From the NCBI RefSeq assembly GCF_000282495.1, contig NZ_AKJE01000050.1, positions 1 through 64,000 of the forward strand: 64,000 bases of DNA, read 5' to 3'. Under the pieces are notes generated by a model. The model worked only from the letters and a program-made list of their open reading frames with translations, was not told where the DNA came from and made no database searches. The translations under genes were made by a program, and so were the position numbers. This document shows positions 54,049 to 63,007 of the stretch, piece after piece. The stretch is from Pseudomonas sp. GM79. Its GTDB lineage: Bacteria; Pseudomonadota; Gammaproteobacteria; Pseudomonadales; Pseudomonadaceae. Positions within the stretch are counted from its first letter, which is position 1. Each line of letters begins with the position of its first letter.

Positions 54049-54230
54049 AAGGAGCGGGGTAATCCCCAATGCCAGTCAGTTAATGCGCGGAACCTGTGGG
54101 AGCGGGCTTGCTCGCGAAAGCGGTGTATCAGGCAACATCAATGTTGACTGTGCCGCCGTCTTCGCGAGCAAGCCCGCTCCCACATGGATTGCGCCTTAAC
54201 TGACTGGCATTGGGGGTAATCCCGCTCCTT
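54049..54230. repeat. Nested inverted repeat enclosing a REP pair
   Basis: Outer arms of 35 bases (54049-54083 and 54196-54230) are complementary except at a central GGTAATCCC-type core that reads the same way in both arms instead of as its complement. Inside lies a standard REP pair. The structure ends in CTCCTTTTT and sits between convergent metE and the giant toxin-like gene, so it may terminate transcription from both sides. Confidence 0.85.
54095..54184. repeat. REP-type inverted repeat pair
   Basis: A standard pair of perfect arms lies within the larger inverted repeat. Confidence 0.9.
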
Positions 54231-54237
54231 TTTCTCA

Positions 54238-57200
54238 TCAGAGGTTTTCGAAGTGTGGCAGCGCGGCAGATTGTTTGCCGATATCGGCGTAAGGCAGGTC
54301 GGCGTTGTCCGCGTGGGTGAGAAACCGATGTTGCGGTAATTTCAAGTGGGCTTTCTCGAATGCGCCGAATGCAGGTGCGGCCTTGTTGTAATGGAAGTGG
54401 GCGTACCACAGCACTTTCGCTGGTGTTTGCGTCAAGTTCCAGACTTCGTATTCCTGCATATAGTCAATTCGACCATTCGAGCGTCTGCCCAGGTTTTTGA
54501 TCGGGCTGGTTTTACGGATATCTACCACGTTGTGCGTGACGAGGTCGTCGAGCATTCCATCGGTTGGTTTTTTAATCAGCAGCGACTGACGGGTTCGCAG
54601 TGCGCGACCGGTGGCAATCAGTTCGGTGGCCTTGTCGCGTAGCTGCTGGACAAGGGCATTGCCTGGAGCAATGTCCTCGATGCCAAGAGCGCGGCGTGTG
54701 AGTTCATTCGCCTCACTGATCATCATGTGCTCAAGGTCCACCGGGAGCATGTCTTGATCCGCGTAGGCTTGAACCCTGGTCTGGTAGGTTCCTTGCGATT
54801 GCAATCGGTGGCGGGCATCTGCCACTAACGGTTCAAGTTCTCTGCGAATGGAGTGGGATGGCTGTGGCTGTGGGTTCAAGAGGCGGAATTTACCGTCGCT
54901 CCCTTGTTCCCAGATTTCCATGTACCCACTTCGTCCCGTCAGGATGTATTGCCGCTTTTGTTTAGTCGTTTCCCAGCGCTCCACCCCGATCAACAATTGG
55001 TCGCCTTCAGTGGTGAACACTCTTTTGTTGCTGCGCCCTGGAATAGTCGGTGCAGGCAAATCAAGCGCCTTGCGCGCTCTCTCGGCCATTTTCGCGATGC
55101 CGTCCATCAATGACGGCACGTCATCCAGATGAAAATGCTGAGGATAGCTGGCAGTCCAGGCATTCATATCCCGACGAAATTGACTGTAGTACTCGATGCA
55201 CTCTTGAAGGATCTGGTTACGCTGAGCCTTGGTAACATTGACTTCCGGCAGACTGAATTGGGTGAACAGGGCGCGGTCGACTTGGGCTCTTTTCACTTGT
55301 GCCTGGCTTTGGAGCCAGAACCAGGACACATCGTTGGCGGTGTCATAGCGTGTCACCATTTCCAGCAAGTTACCGGTTCTCATGTAAAGGAGGTTTGTCT
55401 CGCTGAGACGCCCGTTCAGCATTGTGACTTCCTGGGTCAGTTGGGCTTTGTGTGCCTTGACGGTAATTTTTTCGTACCAATAGTTAAGGTCCCGCATTTG
55501 GGCCTTGATGGTGTCGAGTTCCTTAATCGTTTCCAGTCGCAGCTTCCTGATATCCCCCAGCGCCCGCAACCGGTCGGAGAGCGCTGTAGCAGGCAATGTG
55601 TCCAGGCTCTCTATCAGCGCATCGATACTGTTCAGCAGCGGATCGGTTCGATGATTGGCAAAGAACAATTGTTGCTTGTACCTGTCGGTCAGTAACGCCG
55701 CGTCATCGCTTTGGATTTGCACAAGCGCGCGCTTTTTGTTGCCGTGGCTGAGTGGAAGCAGATCTGCTAGCGTCTGGTAGTGCTGTTTGGCTAACTCGAT
55801 ATCGGCGATGCAGGCTGTCTCAGCTTCGCGCATCAGCGCCTTGGGACGCTCTGGATTGGCGTTGTAGGCTTGCAGGGCGGCTTTGGTGCGCTTTACCTGG
55901 GTATCGAATTGCAGGGCGAGTCTATCGGCCTCTATGGTCAATGCATGATGGCGACGATAAGCATGGTCGCTCCACCAGCGAGGCAACCGTTCGCGCAGAG
56001 CCTGAGGCCATACCGGATCAAGCGTATCCGCCAGGTGCCCGAGCATGTTGCCGCCACCGAGCCCCCCGCCTTCGAACGTAACGCCATAAACGCCGAAATA
56101 AGTATCCCAGTGGCCTGCTTCATCGAGCGCGATGGGCTGTTTGTAGGTTTTTTGACTATTGCCGCTCAAGCGCCAGTTGCGTGAATCCTTGCTGCGCTCG
56201 ACCTGGAAAATCCGTCCCTGGCGCACGATAAAATCACCCTCGGCATGGCGGTAGATATTGCGATAGGTCCCATGGGTTGCCGGCTGGAGTCCCGATAGGG
56301 AGACTGGCTGCTCATATTCGTAACCGGCGAAGCGTTCGGCCGCATACCGGGCCTGACGCATCGAGGGCATCCGTATCGCGGCCGCCGTTGTGCCCAACTT
56401 GTGAAGCTGGCGCGCGCGCGTGACGGAGCGGGCTGTCCGGGAAAGCGCCGAGACTGCAACTTCACCGGGGAGCAGATCCATGGCCGCGTCAATCAATGAC
56501 AACAGCACCGACTCGACTTCCGCCAGGCCGTCACCCACGTCTGCGCGTAAAAAGGCCGCCACCGCCTGGTTTGCGGCGATCCAGACATCGTAGAGTGAGA
56601 TAGCGGTCCCGACGAAAGGCACCAGTCCAAAAGCCATTTTTATGTAGTTGAAGGCGCGCGGGCCTTTCAGTGCGTAACGCTCCATGTACAGCGCGTCGTT
56701 GGCGCGGGAGGTGCCGCGATGAGTTTCGATCAGGCGACCCATATGAGCATTGACCAGGTGGGCGGCCAACGAGGTGGTCGCCGGCCAACGCAAGCCGACT
56801 CCGATCAACGCGTCGTAGTGTTTAAGCATGCTCTGCTTGATGCGGACTTCGTGGGCTCGTACGTCGCCCTGTAAGGCCCGGCCAGCCAGGTAGCCGACCC
56901 ATTTGTCATGCAGACACAGGTTGAACAGGGCTTTGCGAGCGGTTTCCAGGCTGTCGTAACGGCGCAGGAATTGGCCATCGGGGCTGTCGGGCAGGTATAG
57001 CAGGGTGACCCCGCTGACCTGTTCCTCGATGAAGTTCACGCCAGACAAAGTCACGGGGCCTTCATTGGGTGTGTCCTTGCCACCCACGCTCAAGTGGGCC
57101 GGCAGCAATACGATGCGCTTGCCATCGGTGCGCCAGGCTTCGGGGTTGTCGGCGTCGATGGCGATGTTCAGGACCTGCAGGTCGTTTTGGTCGATCTGCT

Positions 57201-59811
57201 TTTGCAAGAGGGCGCTCTCACCCTGCAATTTGAGCATCAGAGCCCAGGGCTCGATCAGGCTCTCGCGGTGATGCTCTTTGCTGAAGACGGACTCGGTGGC
57301 CGCCCCCGTGAACGCGTCGCGGATCAGCGTTTCGTATGCCTTGGGCAAGTCGAGCTCCGGCAGGACCCTCATCAGATAATCACGGGTGATGCCGCTTTTC
57401 AGGGCCTGGGCTTCTGACTTGTTCGCCGCAGTAACCTCCACCTGCATGAAGCTCAATCGCAGGGAAAGGGGTTCCAGGTTCATCGACGGTGTGTTGTCTA
57501 TATTGTGTTGGGCCAGATCCTCGAGAGACATCCTGCTACGCGTCACACTTGGAATCAGCACGAGTTTTTGCGGGGTTCCTGGCGCTCCGGGAGCGGGATC
57601 GAGATGCTTTGCCCATTTCACCGAATCGGGCAAGTCGAGCTTCACGTCGAAATGGCCCTTGATCGAGAAGTCCTTGCGCAGACGGGCGTGCAAGTGTTTG
57701 CGGGTGAAGTTGTCACGGGGTTCCAGGGCGACTGTTATCAGTTCGTGGCTGCGTTGCATCGCCGTGATGTATGCCTCGATCAGTCGCTTGAGCCTGGTAC
57801 GGTCAGCCTCGGTCAGTGCACTGAGCCAATTTGGCAGGTTGGAGGCGAGGATATTGCTGAGGTCTTGCTCTTGCAGGTGGGCGAAAGCAAGGTTCCTGGC
57901 GGCATGCACCGGAACCTGCAACGTGGCGCGGGCGTGTTTACGCAAGATCTCCAGTTGTTCGGCACGCTGCGCGGCCTGGGCCGGCTCGGCGTGACGCTGG
58001 CGTAGCGCGCCGGCCTGTTCTTCGAAATCGCTGGTCAGTTGATTCAGCCCGTACGTCAGCGCGTCGCCAGGAATTTTATTCAGATGCAACGTCAGTGCAT
58101 TGTCCTGCTGATGAATCTGCAATACCTGGCGTTCAAGCTCACGACGGTTGGCAAATCGTTGCAGACCACCGCCGGTGCCAGACCAGTAGAGCAGCACGCT
58201 GTGCGGCGAATTGGCATCGGTCAGCGCATCCGCTCGGGTGACGATAAATGCGCCGTTGAGTTCCTGGGCGGTGACCGTGGTTTTGTCACCGCTCTGTTCG
58301 GTCATCGATAGAGTCAGGCTGGCCGCGACCGGGTCCGGACCTGGATTGTCGGGAGTGTCCAGCAAGGCCTTGAGCAGGCTGTACTCCTCGTCACTGAGTT
58401 GTTTAAGAGCCAGTTGGAGCCTGGCTTCTGCGTGCAGACCGGCCTTATGGGCGCTGTGCAGGGCGGTGAACGCCTGCTGGAACGTGACCACATCCAGTGG
58501 GCGCGATCGATAAAGCAACGCAGAGGCGGCCTTGTCTGCGGCTTCTTCGGCGGTTTCCAACGCTTTGAGCGAGTCTTTGAACGGTTGCAGGCCCTGGCCA
58601 TCTCCTACCTCTGCCACCCATATTTCGAGCGCATCGCGCTGCTTGTTCAGCGCGGCCCGGCGCAGTGACAAGGGGATATCCGCATATAGGCTGCCAAACA
58701 GTGGCTGTTCACCGGCCACAGTGTCGTCATCGGCGGTTTCCAGCTTGGGGGGTGAGGCGAGAATGGCAGTCTTGCCGCGCTCTTGGTCAACCTGGTCAAC
58801 CAGGGCGAGGGATTGCGCACCGTGCTCCGCCAACCCGGGCTTGTCGAGGGTTGCGTGGTGTAACGCGCTGACCTGAGCCGGCTGGCAGGCCGCAAACAGG
58901 TCGCTTGCGCCCACGCCCATGGGGTCGGTTTTGGCGGTGTATTCAAAGCGAACGTTATCGGTGGACAAACCGGGCGGGACGAGTGCCTGTCGCAGAAGCC
59001 ATGCCTCCATGTCGCTGCGTTGACTGAAAAGTTGAATGGCGACGGGCCGGCAAGGCAGATACAGCCATTGACTGCCGCTGGCCGCCTCGCCTGTGGTGAT
59101 GACCCATGCGCCTGGGAGTTCGACTCGGCTGAGGTTGCTCAATACCAGGACCAATTGCTCGGTATGGACAGGCTGGCCGTCCAGCGTCAGAGCACCGAGG
59201 GGCGGATCAATGATCAACAACAGGGGTTTGAGCTGTTCCGCCGTCAGGGTTCTCTGGGCGAATGCCAGTTGGACGCTCGCTTCGAAATGCTGACGGTAAA
59301 GCTGTATTGCCCGTTGTTTACGCGACACCGCAGTGTTGGGGGCACGCGTGTTCCAGTAGGTTGCCCAGCGCTCGCGGTGCGACTGTTCAGGGTTGAGTGT
59401 CTTGAGTCGTTCGAGCATTTGCAGTGGAGTCAGGTTCGACAGGGGATGAGTCTGATTCAGACCGGTCACTTGACAGCGCTCATCGAGCGTCGTCTCCAGA
59501 GTCGGGTGTTGCAGGACGAAGGCGCAGGCATCGGTGAAGCTGACAAACCGTTGCGGATGCTCCTGTGTGGCGACGAAGAGCAAGCCAGCTTGTTGCCCGG
59601 CCAGATCGAGTTTCTGTTTCAACAGTTGAGTGAGCGTGTCACGCATTCCCGGACTGGCGGCAAGAAGCTCGCGCAAGCCCTCGCTGCTTTCGCGCCAGCG
59701 TGCCGAAGCATGCAGAAACAGGCTTTCGTCGTAGAGAGGCGGCAGCGCGGATGGGGTAGGTATGAGGATCGGCGCCGGGTTGGGGAAGTCGAAAAGAAGT
59801 CTATCGGTCAT
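54238..59811 (-). CDS. Giant DUF6543 (dermonecrotic-toxin-like) protein
   Basis: This protein of about 1857 residues has no signal peptide. It shows the DUF6543-type stretch LLYLPDSPDGQFLRRYDSLE near residue 937, a hydrophobic segment near 1057-1090 (MAFGLVPFVGTAISLYDVWIA), and GTYRNIYRHAEGDFIVRQG near 1187, a block seen in many Pseudomonas proteins of this kind. Helical and coiled regions follow to a C-terminus I do not recognise. The ATG at 59811 is used; an in-frame GTG twelve codons earlier (59847) is possible. It lacks the LRR and NEL parts of the gene at 22029. A toxin or effector role is inferred from family naming only. Confidence 0.8.
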   Translation of the reverse strand: MTDRLLFDFPNPAPILIPTPSALPPLYDESLFLHASARWRESSEGLRELLAASPGMRDTLTQLLKQKLDLAGQQAGLLFVATQEHPQRFVSFTDACAFVLQHPTLETTLDERCQVTGLNQTHPLSNLTPLQMLERLKTLNPEQSHRERWATYWNTRAPNTAVSRKQRAIQLYRQHFEASVQLAFAQRTLTAEQLKPLLLIIDPPLGALTLDGQPVHTEQLVLVLSNLSRVELPGAWVITTGEAASGSQWLYLPCRPVAIQLFSQRSDMEAWLLRQALVPPGLSTDNVRFEYTAKTDPMGVGASDLFAACQPAQVSALHHATLDKPGLAEHGAQSLALVDQVDQERGKTAILASPPKLETADDDTVAGEQPLFGSLYADIPLSLRRAALNKQRDALEIWVAEVGDGQGLQPFKDSLKALETAEEAADKAASALLYRSRPLDVVTFQQAFTALHSAHKAGLHAEARLQLALKQLSDEEYSLLKALLDTPDNPGPDPVAASLTLSMTEQSGDKTTVTAQELNGAFIVTRADALTDANSPHSVLLYWSGTGGGLQRFANRRELERQVLQIHQQDNALTLHLNKIPGDALTYGLNQLTSDFEEQAGALRQRHAEPAQAAQRAEQLEILRKHARATLQVPVHAARNLAFAHLQEQDLSNILASNLPNWLSALTEADRTRLKRLIEAYITAMQRSHELITVALEPRDNFTRKHLHARLRKDFSIKGHFDVKLDLPDSVKWAKHLDPAPGAPGTPQKLVLIPSVTRSRMSLEDLAQHNIDNTPSMNLEPLSLRLSFMQVEVTAANKSEAQALKSGITRDYLMRVLPELDLPKAYETLIRDAFTGAATESVFSKEHHRESLIEPWALMLKLQGESALLQKQIDQNDLQVLNIAIDADNPEAWRTDGKRIVLLPAHLSVGGKDTPNEGPVTLSGVNFIEEQVSGVTLLYLPDSPDGQFLRRYDSLETARKALFNLCLHDKWVGYLAGRALQGDVRAHEVRIKQSMLKHYDALIGVGLRWPATTSLAAHLVNAHMGRLIETHRGTSRANDALYMERYALKGPRAFNYIKMAFGLVPFVGTAISLYDVWIAANQAVAAFLRADVGDGLAEVESVLLSLIDAAMDLLPGEVAVSALSRTARSVTRARQLHKLGTTAAAIRMPSMRQARYAAERFAGYEYEQPVSLSGLQPATHGTYRNIYRHAEGDFIVRQGRIFQVERSKDSRNWRLSGNSQKTYKQPIALDEAGHWDTYFGVYGVTFEGGGLGGGNMLGHLADTLDPVWPQALRERLPRWWSDHAYRRHHALTIEADRLALQFDTQVKRTKAALQAYNANPERPKALMREAETACIADIELAKQHYQTLADLLPLSHGNKKRALVQIQSDDAALLTDRYKQQLFFANHRTDPLLNSIDALIESLDTLPATALSDRLRALGDIRKLRLETIKELDTIKAQMRDLNYWYEKITVKAHKAQLTQEVTMLNGRLSETNLLYMRTGNLLEMVTRYDTANDVSWFWLQSQAQVKRAQVDRALFTQFSLPEVNVTKAQRNQILQECIEYYSQFRRDMNAWTASYPQHFHLDDVPSLMDGIAKMAERARKALDLPAPTIPGRSNKRVFTTEGDQLLIGVERWETTKQKRQYILTGRSGYMEIWEQGSDGKFRLLNPQPQPSHSIRRELEPLVADARHRLQSQGTYQTRVQAYADQDMLPVDLEHMMISEANELTRRALGIEDIAPGNALVQQLRDKATELIATGRALRTRQSLLIKKPTDGMLDDLVTHNVVDIRKTSPIKNLGRRSNGRIDYMQEYEVWNLTQTPAKVLWYAHFHYNKAAPAFGAFEKAHLKLPQHRFLTHADNADLPYADIGKQSAALPHFENL

Positions 59812-60063
59812 ATCAACATGGCTCGGTGCGAGGAGCGGCGGTTCCACTCCATTTGCGAGCCATTTAAGGAAAGTTCTCGGGGACGGTGGCGGTAAATAGT
59901 TATCGCATCAGAGGCGGATGTGATCGAACGCACCTCGTGCAATCGGGCTGTCACGATGACCGCTCGGCAATCTTCATCAAACTGTCACGTAACTGTGGCA
60001 GCGCGCTTGAACAAACTTCATCAGACTCGCGCTCTACTGGAGTTCTGCGTTTCGGTGTTTTTC

Positions 60064-61098
60064 ATGCGTGCTTTATTGTTATCGGCGGCCACTTTTCTGG
60101 CCGCTTTATTGTTCAGCTTGCCGTCCCTGGCGGCTTCGCGGTGCGATGTCAATGTTCCGACCGAGCGGGTCGATCTGGAGCAGGTGAGCCTGGCCTACCA
60201 GAGCATTGGCCGTGCCTCGGACCCTGCGTTGTTGCTGGTGATGGGCCTGGGCGGGCAGTTGATTCACTGGCCGGACGAGGTGGTGGTTGCGCTGTGTCAG
60301 CAGGGGTTTCGGGTCATCCGCTATGACAATCGCGATGTGGGCCTCTCGACTTGGCGGCAGGCGCCGGTCGACGCCAACCTGACGTTCGAAGTGCTGCGCT
60401 ACAAACTCGGTTTGCCGGTATCGGCGCCGTACACCCTGACCGACATGGCAGACGATGCGTTTGGGTTGATGGATGCCTTGCACGTCGAGCAATTCCACGT
60501 GTTGGGCGCCAGCATGGGCGGGATGATCGCCCAACATATGGCGGCCATGGCACCGCAGCGTGTCGAGAGCCTGACCTTGCTGATGACCAGCTCGGGTGCC
60601 GAAGGTTTGCCGGCGCCGAGTGCGGCGCTGGTGCAGTTACTCGCGCGACGTGGTGCGCCGAATCGTGAAGTGGCACTGGAGCAACAGGCCGACTTGCTGG
60701 CAGCACTGGGCAGCCCGGCGGTGAGCGATGACCGGCAGGCGTTGCTGCAGCAGGCGGCGCAGTCTTATGACCGGGCGTTCAACCCGGAGGGCGTGAAGCG
60801 CCAGATCATGGCGATCCTCGCTGAACGGAGCCGTGTGGCGCTGCTCAATCAATTGCGGGTGCCGACGCTGGTGGTTCACGGCACCGCCGATCCATTGTTG
60901 CCGGTGATGCACGGCGTACACCTGGCGGCGCACATTCGCGGCAGTCAGTTGAAGCTGATCCCGGGGCTGGCCCATCGTTTTCAGGAGGCGTTCAAGGCGC
61001 CGTTGCTGGCGGCGGTGTTGCCGTATTTGCAGGCCCACCGCGAAGACACCTCACACTGGGCGCAGATCGATCCAGTGGCCGAACACAATCTTCTGTAA
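60064..61098 (+). CDS. Secreted alpha/beta hydrolase
   Basis: This 344-residue hydrolase has a probable signal peptide (MRALLLSAATFLAALLFSLPSLAA) and the catalytic triad S150 in GASMGGM, D276 in GTADPLLP and H304 in GLAHRF. VMGLGGQLIHWPD provides the oxyanion-hole region. The frame opens further upstream, but the signal peptide fixes the start at 60064; no clear Shine-Dalgarno is seen. It resembles esterases and aclacinomycin methylesterase-like enzymes. The substrate is unknown. Confidence 0.88.
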   Translation: MRALLLSAATFLAALLFSLPSLAASRCDVNVPTERVDLEQVSLAYQSIGRASDPALLLVMGLGGQLIHWPDEVVVALCQQGFRVIRYDNRDVGLSTWRQAPVDANLTFEVLRYKLGLPVSAPYTLTDMADDAFGLMDALHVEQFHVLGASMGGMIAQHMAAMAPQRVESLTLLMTSSGAEGLPAPSAALVQLLARRGAPNREVALEQQADLLAALGSPAVSDDRQALLQQAAQSYDRAFNPEGVKRQIMAILAERSRVALLNQLRVPTLVVHGTADPLLPVMHGVHLAAHIRGSQLKLIPGLAHRFQEAFKAPLLAAVLPYLQAHREDTSHWAQIDPVAEHNLL

Positions 61099-61113
61099 CA
61101 CCCAAATCCAAAC

Positions 61114-61203
61114 TGTGGGAGCGGGCTTGCTCGCGAAGGCGGTGTATCAGTCAAAGCAGATGTCGACTGACACACCGTCTTCGCGAGCAAGCCCGCTCCC
61201 ACA
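61114..61203. repeat. REP-type inverted repeat pair
   Basis: A standard copy with perfect arms lies between the convergent hydrolase and DUF6124 genes. Confidence 0.9.
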
Positions 61204-61251
61204 TTTGAGCTTCTGTGTTAGTGGAACCTCATTGGTCAGTCAGGTCGCCAA

Positions 61252-61608
61252 TTACGTTGGAACGAAGTTATCCAGCATCCGGTTCACCGCCAGTTCACCC
61301 AGCATGACCGAGTTCTGGATGCCGAGCACGGTGTTGCGTTGCGGGCCGTTCAGCTGCCCCGCGAAATCACTCAGCATCACACTCGCCGCCGCCAGCGATT
61401 CGCAGGCGTTGACCAGCAGGGTTTCGTTGTTGGCGTCGGGGGCGATGAGGTAAAGGGTGCTGGGTTTGCGTGGGGTGTCTTTGGGAATGACCGGTTTGAG
61501 GTAGTAATCGAGGGCGCGGTCGGCGGCTTCGTTGAGCTTTTTGGAGCCTGGGGTTTCGTACGGGGAAACGTCGTCGGTTTCCGGTGGGTTTGGAGTGATT
61601 TTGAACAT
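61252..61608 (-). CDS. DUF6124 family protein
   Basis: This 118-residue protein belongs to a family common in Pseudomonas (MFKITPNPPETDDVSPYE, KKLNEAADRALDYYL, NACESLAAASVMLSDFAGQL, GIQNSVMLGELAVNRMLD). The length and helical pattern are typical; no function is known. AGGAG lies about ten bases upstream of the ATG at 61608. It is preceded by a long structured region with repeated motifs that looks like a cis-acting RNA leader. Confidence 0.85.
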   Translation of the reverse strand: MFKITPNPPETDDVSPYETPGSKKLNEAADRALDYYLKPVIPKDTPRKPSTLYLIAPDANNETLLVNACESLAAASVMLSDFAGQLNGPQRNTVLGIQNSVMLGELAVNRMLDNFVPT

Positions 61609-61965
61609 TGAACTGGTACTCCTGTTAGTAGAGCTGCAACTCATCTCGCTACTAAACGGAATGGGGAGGCAGCTGTGCGCAAGTTAGTAGACCGGCCTCC
61701 AGTCAAAACCGGCGCGCCCGAGGGCACCATGCGCACAGCCACCATCAAGTGCAGGCGAATGCCTGACTGGATGACACTTATGCGACCGGAAAGAAATGCC
61801 GGGCTACTAAACCCGATCACTGGGAATCAGTGACACGAACCAAGTTACCGACGGGCCTCCAGGCGCACAAGCCGGCGGATTCTGACGTGGTTGTAGGCGA
61901 CGGCGCAAGGCGCTGTAGCTTTCAGGAAGTAACGCTAAACAGAACTAAACACGCTCTCCAGAACA
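61609..61965 (-). ncRNA. Structured leader region of the DUF6124 gene
   Basis: About 350 bases upstream of the DUF6124 start are packed with paired elements. GTTAGTAG faces CTACTAAAC twice (61624/61649 and 61683/61804). GCTGTGCGCA (61672) pairs with TGCGCACAGC (61730). TCACTG/CAGTGA lie at 61817-61833 and CAGGC/GCCTG at 61752-61765. A direct repeat CAAGTTA...GGCCTCCAG occurs at 61680 and 61841. A 34-codon open frame starting at an ATG lies within it on the gene strand. I cannot assign it to a named RNA family. Confidence 0.5.
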
Positions 61966-61975
61966 CCCCAAAACC

Positions 61976-62065
61976 TGTGGGAGCGGGCTTGCTCGCGAAT
62001 GCGGTGCTTCAGTCAATGCAGATATCGACTGACACGACGCCTTCGCGAGCAAGCCCGCTCCCACA
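61976..62065. repeat. REP-type inverted repeat pair
   Basis: A standard copy with perfect arms bounds the DUF6124 leader region on its upstream side. Confidence 0.9.
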
Positions 62066-62311
62066 AGGGATCTGCTGCGCGCTTTGGCCCCTCGGGGGTA
62101 TCGTTCGAACTTTCCGGCGCGATCAAGCCTGTGAGGTAAATGATGAGTACCCCCCTGAAAATCGATTTCGTCAGCAACATGTCCTACCTCTGGTGCGAGT
62201 GACGCCAAGGGCGGAACCGCCGAATCGAAAAAATATATCAATGTGCCACTATGGTTTTTACCGGTGCTGCCGACATAGGCAACATCGTTAATAATCATAG
62301 GGACTTGATCC
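62066..62311. other. Upstream region of lipoprotein pair, with gene remnant
   Basis: This 246-base stretch belongs to a 703-base gene-free interval. It holds the 5' remnant of a DsbA-type gene and, after it, AT-rich DNA (AAAAAATATAT near 62230) where the promoter of the lipoprotein genes probably lies. Confidence 0.5.
62143..62202 (+). pseudogene. 5' remnant of a DsbA/FrnE-type oxidoreductase gene
   Basis: A GTGAGGT ribosome-binding site and ATG start 19 codons reading MSTPLKIDFVSNMSYLWCE, then a stop. This matches the start of DsbA-family (FrnE-type) oxidoreductases, which begin MSTPLKIDFVSDVSCPWC. The first cysteine of the CPWC motif has become tyrosine and the rest of the gene is gone. 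It is recognised by eye, so moderate confidence. Confidence 0.6.
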
Positions 62312-63007
62312 ATGACTCTTCACGCTCTACGCACTTGGGCAGCACTGACATTGCTCGCCTGCCTGACCCTCACTGGCTGTGCCCATGTGCAACCTCCAGT
62401 GCCGCTGGACCACCAATTCTGGGATGCCAAAGAGCCGACTATCGGCGTGGCGATCACCGTAGTGCCAGAACCGGTGCTGGCGTTGACCGGCAATCAGGGG
62501 ATTCTCGATTACGCCATCAACAAGGGCGTTAACAACAAGCTCAGTGACAACGTCGAAAAATGGCAAGTGGGCGACCTCAACACCTTGCCCGATGTCCTTG
62601 TCGCCAAGCTGCAGGCCAAGGGTTACAAAGCCAAGCGGATCAACGAGCCGTTCGACCTGAAGATGTATAAGGAAACCAGTTTCCGCGAAGGCTACATGAC
62701 CCGTGACATGACGCCGGTCAAGGCCGCCTACGGCGTTGATCGTCTGCTGCTGGTGAATGTTTACGCCACCGGCGCTACACGCAGCTACTACAGCATCGTG
62801 CCGACCAGCGTGCCGATGGCGCAGGTGGGCGGACAGGGCATGGTGATCGATCTGGCAGACAACAAATTGCTGTGGTTCAAACCCTTTGTCGCTACGCAAG
62901 CCGCCCAGGGCGAGTGGGACGAGCCGACCTACACCAACCTGTCCAACGCGTTCTATCAGGCTGTGGACAATAGCCGTCAGCAAATGATCACCCCGTTCAC
63001 GCAATGA
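62312..63007 (+). CDS. Putative lipoprotein, unknown family
   Basis: The 231-residue protein has a lipoprotein signal with lipobox LTGC near residue 22 (LACLTLTGCAHVQPP). The mature part is mixed alpha/beta without a motif I recognise. The end of the gene overlaps the next lipoprotein gene by four bases (ATGA), so the two products probably act together in the envelope. Confidence 0.85.
   Translation: MTLHALRTWAALTLLACLTLTGCAHVQPPVPLDHQFWDAKEPTIGVAITVVPEPVLALTGNQGILDYAINKGVNNKLSDNVEKWQVGDLNTLPDVLVAKLQAKGYKAKRINEPFDLKMYKETSFREGYMTRDMTPVKAAYGVDRLLLVNVYATGATRSYYSIVPTSVPMAQVGGQGMVIDLADNKLLWFKPFVATQAAQGEWDEPTYTNLSNAFYQAVDNSRQQMITPFTQ

Noticed and set aside
51646..54069. Two long minus-strand frames opposite metE
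   Set aside because: metE is full length with all zinc ligands; the opposite frames have no start signal or recognisable domain.
54238..59811. Tc/Mcf or Rhs insecticidal toxin
   Set aside because: No Rhs/YD repeats, TcB/TcC parts or BH3-like Mcf features were seen; only the DUF6543-type blocks are recognisable.
61830..62291. 153-codon plus-strand frame
   Set aside because: It crosses the structured leader of the DUF6124 gene and a REP pair; its sequence reflects repeats, not a protein.
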